A DNA stretch of 64,000 nt from Flavobacteriaceae bacterium PS02336 (GTDB lineage Bacteria; Bacteroidota; Bacteroidia; Flavobacteriales; Flavobacteriaceae), in assembly GCA_029960065.1 (NCBI GenBank), contig JASCOF010000012.1, positions 25,206-89,205 on the forward strand. The letters run 5' to 3'. Made by a program: the position numbers and the translations under genes. The notes under the pieces are model-generated. The model was not told where the DNA came from, did not search any database, and worked only from the letters and a program-made list of their open reading frames with translations. Positions within the stretch are counted from its first letter, which is position 1, and each line of letters begins with the position of its first letter. Of the stretch, positions 60,919 through 64,000 are shown in pieces.

Positions 60919-61036
60919 ATCCAAAATTAATTTGTGATTATTTTTTAAGAAACAATCATTAATATGCTACTTTTATCTTTTTTTAAATTTAGCAAAAAAA
61001 CAGGCAGCGTACTGCTTTTAAACAAGTTTTATCGAA

Positions 61037-61903
61037 ATGGCAAAAAAGGCAATCAATCCTACTAGATCATTAAAAATTCCACAGTTAATTATAATATCTG
61101 CCAAAATTTGTGCATTTGTATCCAAAAATTTGGCTACAAAATTTGCAGCTAGAATCTTTACAACCCCCATAAAACATAAAGTTCCGAAACGAGAGTTTGA
61201 GATGAACCTTAAAAGCATACAAAAAAGTATTCTTGTTCCTGCTATCAATAAAAACATAACGGTTTATCAATATGGTCAAAGCAACCGTAAAGTATTACTC
61301 GTTCATGGTTGGTCTGGAAGAGGAACACAGCTGTTTAAAATAGCTGACGAACTTTTGAATACTGGATATTCTACAGTTAGTTTTGATGCACCAGCTCATG
61401 GAAAATCAGAAGGAAAAACAACTTTAATGTCCGAATTTATTGCTTCCATATTAGAAATTGAAAAAGAATTTGGACCTTTTGAAATTGCAATTGGACACTC
61501 ATTAGGCGGAATGTCTGTTCTGAATGCAATTAAAGATGGCTTAAATGTAAATAAAGCAGTTATAATTGGAAGCGGCGATATTGTTCAAGATATTTTAGAT
61601 GAGTTTATTTTGAAGTTAAAATTAAAAAAAGAATTTAGTGAGCGCCTAAGAATATTTTTTGAAGATAAGTATCAATTAAAAATGGATGATTTTTCAGCTT
61701 ATCGAGCAGCTCAAAAAATTAAAATTCCTGTTTTAGTAATACACGATAATGATGATCCTGAAGTTCTTGTAAAGGCAGGAATTCATATTCATCAAAACCT
61801 TGATAATGGTTCCTTATTTTTAACAGATGGATTAGGGCACAGAAAAATACTTGGAAATCAAAATGTTATCAAAAAAATATTAGAATTCATTAAAATGAAC
61901 TAA
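61037..61903 (+). CDS. alpha/beta-fold hydrolase
   Basis: The 288-residue protein has an N-terminal hydrophobic segment (about 15-45), possibly a membrane anchor, and an alpha/beta hydrolase fold: the oxyanion loop LVHGWSGRG (about 88-96), the nucleophile in GHSLGGMS (about 153-160, Ser155), the Asp in IHDNDDPEV (about 235) and the His in GLGHRKIL (about 266). The substrate is unknown. It is divergent from glgA. Confidence 0.87.
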   Translation: MAKKAINPTRSLKIPQLIIISAKICAFVSKNLATKFAARIFTTPIKHKVPKREFEMNLKSIQKSILVPAINKNITVYQYGQSNRKVLLVHGWSGRGTQLFKIADELLNTGYSTVSFDAPAHGKSEGKTTLMSEFIASILEIEKEFGPFEIAIGHSLGGMSVLNAIKDGLNVNKAVIIGSGDIVQDILDEFILKLKLKKEFSERLRIFFEDKYQLKMDDFSAYRAAQKIKIPVLVIHDNDDPEVLVKAGIHIHQNLDNGSLFLTDGLGHRKILGNQNVIKKILEFIKMN

Positions 61904-61949
61904 CTTTATAGTTAACTATTTACATATCAAAAATAAAGCGATTTTTAAA

Positions 61950-62600
61950 ATGGATTTATTTGGAGAAGCAGAAAATTGGGAAACTAAACTAAAACCAATT
62001 TTAAAAAAGTACAAAGGCAAAAAACATCCTTTAGACTATCAAAACACCTATCAACTATTGGTCATGGTAGTTTTGTCAGCACAAGATTCTGATGCTAATA
62101 TTAATTCTATTTCTCCCATTTTATTTGAAAAATTTCCAACACTTAAAAGCTTATCAAAAACAGATTTAGAAACCTTTATTCCTTATATAGCTAAAGTTAG
62201 AAATCATGGAACAAAGGCACAATGGCTTTTGGAAATTGCTAAGACAATTCAAAATGATAAAGATATTCCTTTGACAATGTCGGGATTAACCGCTTTAAAA
62301 GGAGTTGGAAGAAAATCTGCCAACGTTATTTTAAGAGAAACACAAAAACCAGCAGAAGGAATTATTGCTGATTTACATGTAATTCGTGTAGCTCCAAGAA
62401 TTGGAATAATAAAGGAATCCAAAGATGGAAATAAAGTTGAAAAAGATTTAATGCAAGTTTTACCAAAAAAAATCTGGTCAGAAATCGGAATGGCAATTTC
62501 ATTTTTAGGACGAGAAACATGCCGGCCAAAACCTAAATGTGACGAATGTCTTTTAACAGATATCTGTTTATACTATGCAACAGAAGTACAAAAAAACTAA
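61950..62600 (+). CDS. nth: endonuclease III-type DNA glycosylase
   Basis: The 216-residue protein is a helix-hairpin-helix glycosylase for oxidised pyrimidines. The HhH motif is LTALKGVGRKSANVIL (catalytic Lys in GRKSA, about residue 120) and the Asp lies in IIADLHVIRV (about 138). The 4Fe-4S cluster motif is CRPKPKCDECLLTDIC; the first gap has five residues where E. coli Nth has six. The end is convergent with the NTF2-like gene, one base apart, with no terminator between. Confidence 0.9.
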   Translation: MDLFGEAENWETKLKPILKKYKGKKHPLDYQNTYQLLVMVVLSAQDSDANINSISPILFEKFPTLKSLSKTDLETFIPYIAKVRNHGTKAQWLLEIAKTIQNDKDIPLTMSGLTALKGVGRKSANVILRETQKPAEGIIADLHVIRVAPRIGIIKESKDGNKVEKDLMQVLPKKIWSEIGMAISFLGRETCRPKPKCDECLLTDICLYYATEVQKN

Positions 62601-62601
62601 A

Positions 62602-63036
62602 TTATTTTCTTCTTGTATCAATTAAGTAAATAATTTTCCAAGAATCTTTTTCTTTAAATAATGTAAAAGTATTTACACCTGAATGACTTAGTTTATCATT
62701 GATGAAAAACTCATAAGGCGCCCATACGTGAGCCATTGCGCCATCAACTTGTATATTGTAATTAAGTATTTTCTCTTGAAACTTCATAGTTGAAGGAATT
62801 TTTGCAAGTGATTTATAAAATTCATTAACTGTTTCATTAGATAATTTATTTCCTTTTGATTGACTTTCGCTAATAGATTGTAAAATCATTTTATCCGAAC
62901 AGACCCTTTTAATTTTAGTCGAATCTTTTTGATGAAAACCTTCAAAAAATAGCTCAATGCTTTTTTGAACTTCTTGTTTTTGTGCATGTGAAGTTAATCC
63001 AAAACACAGAAAAAATAGGATAAAATATACTTTCAT
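62602..63036 (-). CDS. secreted NTF2-like (SnoaL-type) protein
   Basis: The 144-residue protein has a signal peptide (1-18, LTSHAQ) and an NTF2-fold domain: SIELFFEGFHQKDSTKIKRV at the start and YEFFINDKLSHSGVNTFTLF with WKIIYLIDTRR at the end. Such domains bind small ligands; the function is unknown. The gene is 13 bases downstream of the DUF1569 gene on the same strand and is likely co-transcribed with it. Confidence 0.82.
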   Translation of the reverse strand: MKVYFILFFLCFGLTSHAQKQEVQKSIELFFEGFHQKDSTKIKRVCSDKMILQSISESQSKGNKLSNETVNEFYKSLAKIPSTMKFQEKILNYNIQVDGAMAHVWAPYEFFINDKLSHSGVNTFTLFKEKDSWKIIYLIDTRRK

Positions 63037-63049
63037 ATTAATGTTTTAA

Positions 63050-63502
63050 TTAAACTCCAAACTGTTTAAAATGATGGTCTAAATGCTTTGCAAACATATT
63101 ATTCCATTCTCTAGCATTTAGTTTTCCAAAAGAAAGAGATTCTTTACCTTCAAATTCTTTTTCTCCTAATTCTTGTGTTTTTACAATATAGGAAATTAAT
63201 CTGTCTTTTTCACTTTCAAAATTACAATCTCCTTTAATAATAAATTGCGGAGCTGTACTAAGATGTCTTGGATAGGGTGTTTCACTTACTACTTTATTTT
63301 TAGCTAGTAGTCTCAACAAAAATTTCATTAAAACATTCGGTTTAGGATGAATATTATCATAAACCATTTCATAAGTAACGTTAGAATGAGCCAGCATTTG
63401 ATCAACAGCCATTTTACCCCAAAGCGGTTGAGAATCTATTTTGAGTTCATTTATTCTAGCAATAAATTTATCACAATCTTCTTTAAGAAAAACGTTTTGC
63501 AT
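63050..63502 (-). CDS. DUF1569 protein (DinB-like fold)
   Basis: The 150-residue protein belongs to DUF1569, a relative of the DinB/YfiT four-helix fold. Typical metal-ligand positions are His38 (QMLAHSNVTYE) and the C-terminal HLDHHFKQF (His140, His144). The family's function is unknown, but DinB relatives are often thiol- or metal-dependent transferases. The gene is upstream of the NTF2-like gene on the minus strand. Confidence 0.85.
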   Translation of the reverse strand: MQNVFLKEDCDKFIARINELKIDSQPLWGKMAVDQMLAHSNVTYEMVYDNIHPKPNVLMKFLLRLLAKNKVVSETPYPRHLSTAPQFIIKGDCNFESEKDRLISYIVKTQELGEKEFEGKESLSFGKLNAREWNNMFAKHLDHHFKQFGV

Positions 63503-63603
63503 TGCTTAAAATAATATTAGAGGTTAAAAAGTACAGCAGTAAAAGTATAAAATTCAGATTAAAACTGTATTTCGAAAAGTACATTTTAATTTAAATTTAT
63601 TCC

Positions 63604-63640
63604 AAAAAAAAACTTCAATTGACAAAGCCAATTGAAGTTT
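63604..63640 (-). terminator. terminator after tRNA-Leu
   Basis: A perfect 12-base stem (63610-63621 with 63629-63640), loop of 7, followed on the minus strand by a long run of T. It ends the rRNA-tRNA transcript. Confidence 0.9.
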
Positions 63641-63642
63641 AG

Positions 63643-63728
63643 TACTCAGAGCGGGACTTGAACCCGCACGAACATTGCTGTTCACTGGATTTTAAGTCCA
63701 GCGTGTCTACCAATTTCACCATCCGAGC
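63643..63728 (-). tRNA. tRNA-Leu (UAA anticodon)
   Basis: The 86-base class II tRNA has acceptor GCTCGGA paired with TCTGAGT, anticodon TAA in the loop CTTAAAA, a long variable arm (TGAACAGCAATGTTCG) and a standard GGTTCAA T-loop. The CCA end is not encoded. It follows tRNA-Phe by 6 bases and is read in the same direction as the 5S rRNA. Confidence 0.96.
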
Positions 63729-63734
63729 ATTATG

Positions 63735-63807
63735 TGGTACCTCCAGGGATCGAACCAGGGACACATGGATTTTCAGTCCATTGCTCTACCATCTGAGCTA
63801 AGGTACC
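63735..63807 (-). tRNA. tRNA-Phe (GAA anticodon)
   Basis: The 73-base tRNA has acceptor GGTACCT paired with AGGTACC, D-arm GCTCAGATGGTAGAGC, anticodon GAA in the loop CTGAAAA, and T-loop GGTTCGATCC. CCA is not encoded. It lies between a terminator-like hairpin after 5S rRNA and tRNA-Leu. Confidence 0.96.
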
Positions 63808-63842
63808 TTATTTACTTATATTTCTATAAGTAAAAATTAGAA

Positions 63843-63873
63843 TAAAAAACCCCGTTTTAATAAACAGGGTTTT
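63843..63873 (-). terminator. terminator after 5S rRNA
   Basis: AAAACCCTGTTT pairs with AAACGGGGTTTT (12 bases, one wobble; 63846-63857 with 63862-63873) and is followed on the minus strand by T residues. The tRNAs beyond it must be read through or have their own promoter. Confidence 0.8.
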
Positions 63874-63879
63874 AAAGAA

Positions 63880-63985
63880 AGGCGACGACATACTCTCCCA
63901 CAAAACTGCAGTACCATCTGCGCAGGCGGGCTTAACTTCTCTGTTCGGGATGGGAAGAGGTGAGCCCCGCCGCAATAACCACCTT
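63880..63985 (-). rRNA. rrf: 5S ribosomal RNA
   Basis: The minus strand reads AAGGTGGTTATTGCGGCGGGG, continues with the conserved loop C sequence CCCATCCCGAACAGAGAAG and the GGGAGAGTATGTCGTCGCC end. The ends are set by the pairing of helix I and may be off by a few bases. The rest of the rRNA operon lies beyond the right edge. Confidence 0.93.
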
Positions 63986-64000
63986 AAGGTTTTTAGTAAT

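Noticed and set aside
1..64000. CRISPR arrays, insertion sequences, prophage or integrative elements
   Set aside because: No array of spaced identical repeats, no transposase or integrase, and no tRNA-associated direct repeats were found.

Overview
The window is AT-rich, gene-dense chromosomal DNA from a member of the Bacteroidota, most probably a Flavobacterium or close relative. The grounds are a PorQ (type IX secretion) gene, a ResB-CcsA fused cytochrome c biogenesis protein, DUF3667, DUF2911, DUF1684, DUF1569 and head-GIN proteins, UMF1 and AI-2E permeases, promoters of the TAnnTTTG (-7) type, almost no Shine-Dalgarno sequences, and several dispersed intergenic repeats of a kind seen throughout flavobacterial genomes. 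No insertion sequence, prophage, CRISPR array or integrated element was found. Most of the window is ordinary core genome with a few lineage-specific islands.

Layout. 1-3.7 kb: a glutathione peroxidase, a 0.9 kb stretch with a decayed reading frame and two tiny hydrophobic peptides, then an ECF sigma factor with its RskA-type anti-sigma factor and a DUF3667 membrane protein. 3.8-7 kb: the giant CcsBA fusion (minus strand). 7.3-13.8 kb: a plus-strand run of DUF2520 protein, KdsC-type phosphatase, UbiA prenyltransferase, Maf, small MscS channel, AI-2E permease and an outer-membrane barrel. 14-16.4 kb: a His-rich secreted protein and an LVIVD-repeat lipoprotein. 16.5-21.4 kb: a secreted PIG-L deacetylase, an overlooked 35-residue membrane peptide and a sodium:solute symporter, tightly spaced. 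21.4-28.3 kb: small membrane proteins, a structured-RNA element, DUF2911, HAD phosphatase, TcdA, TatD, DUF1684 and an MFS permease.

28.4-34.3 kb: two consecutive BlaI repressor / BlaR1-like M56 peptidase modules behind one promoter with an obvious tandem-dyad operator, followed by a penicillin-binding-type serine hydrolase with a C-terminal sugar-binding-like domain. The two M56 proteins carry different C-terminal tails (a TonB-receptor-plug-like domain; a seven-unit heptad repeat). 34.3-37.9 kb: a 47-residue conserved peptide, an EamA exporter, a fasciclin protein, and three tandem ExbD-like proteins whose first 43 residues are nearly identical while their periplasmic domains diverge, and which all lack the essential intramembrane Asp of ExbD.

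38-48 kb (minus): ribosomal protein S1, a NupG-type nucleoside permease, cytidylate kinase, two paralogous L,D-transpeptidase-like proteins, PorQ and Lon. 48.3-51.2 kb: an ECF sigma / membrane anti-sigma / DUF4097 / head-GIN operon. 51.3-61 kb (minus): UMF1 permease, M48 lipoprotein protease and the glycogen cluster glgA-glgC-glgB plus a GH31 alpha-glucosidase. 61-63.5 kb: alpha/beta hydrolase, endonuclease III, an NTF2-like protein and a DUF1569 protein. The right end is the 3' end of a minus-strand rRNA operon: 5S rRNA, tRNA-Phe(GAA) and tRNA-Leu(UAA).

The best candidates for something new are the degenerate ExbD triplet with its variable C-x5-C loop, the double BlaI/M56 sensor with divergent tails, and the pair of structured RNA elements whose helices covary. 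All family names are from reading the protein sequences; no database was searched.
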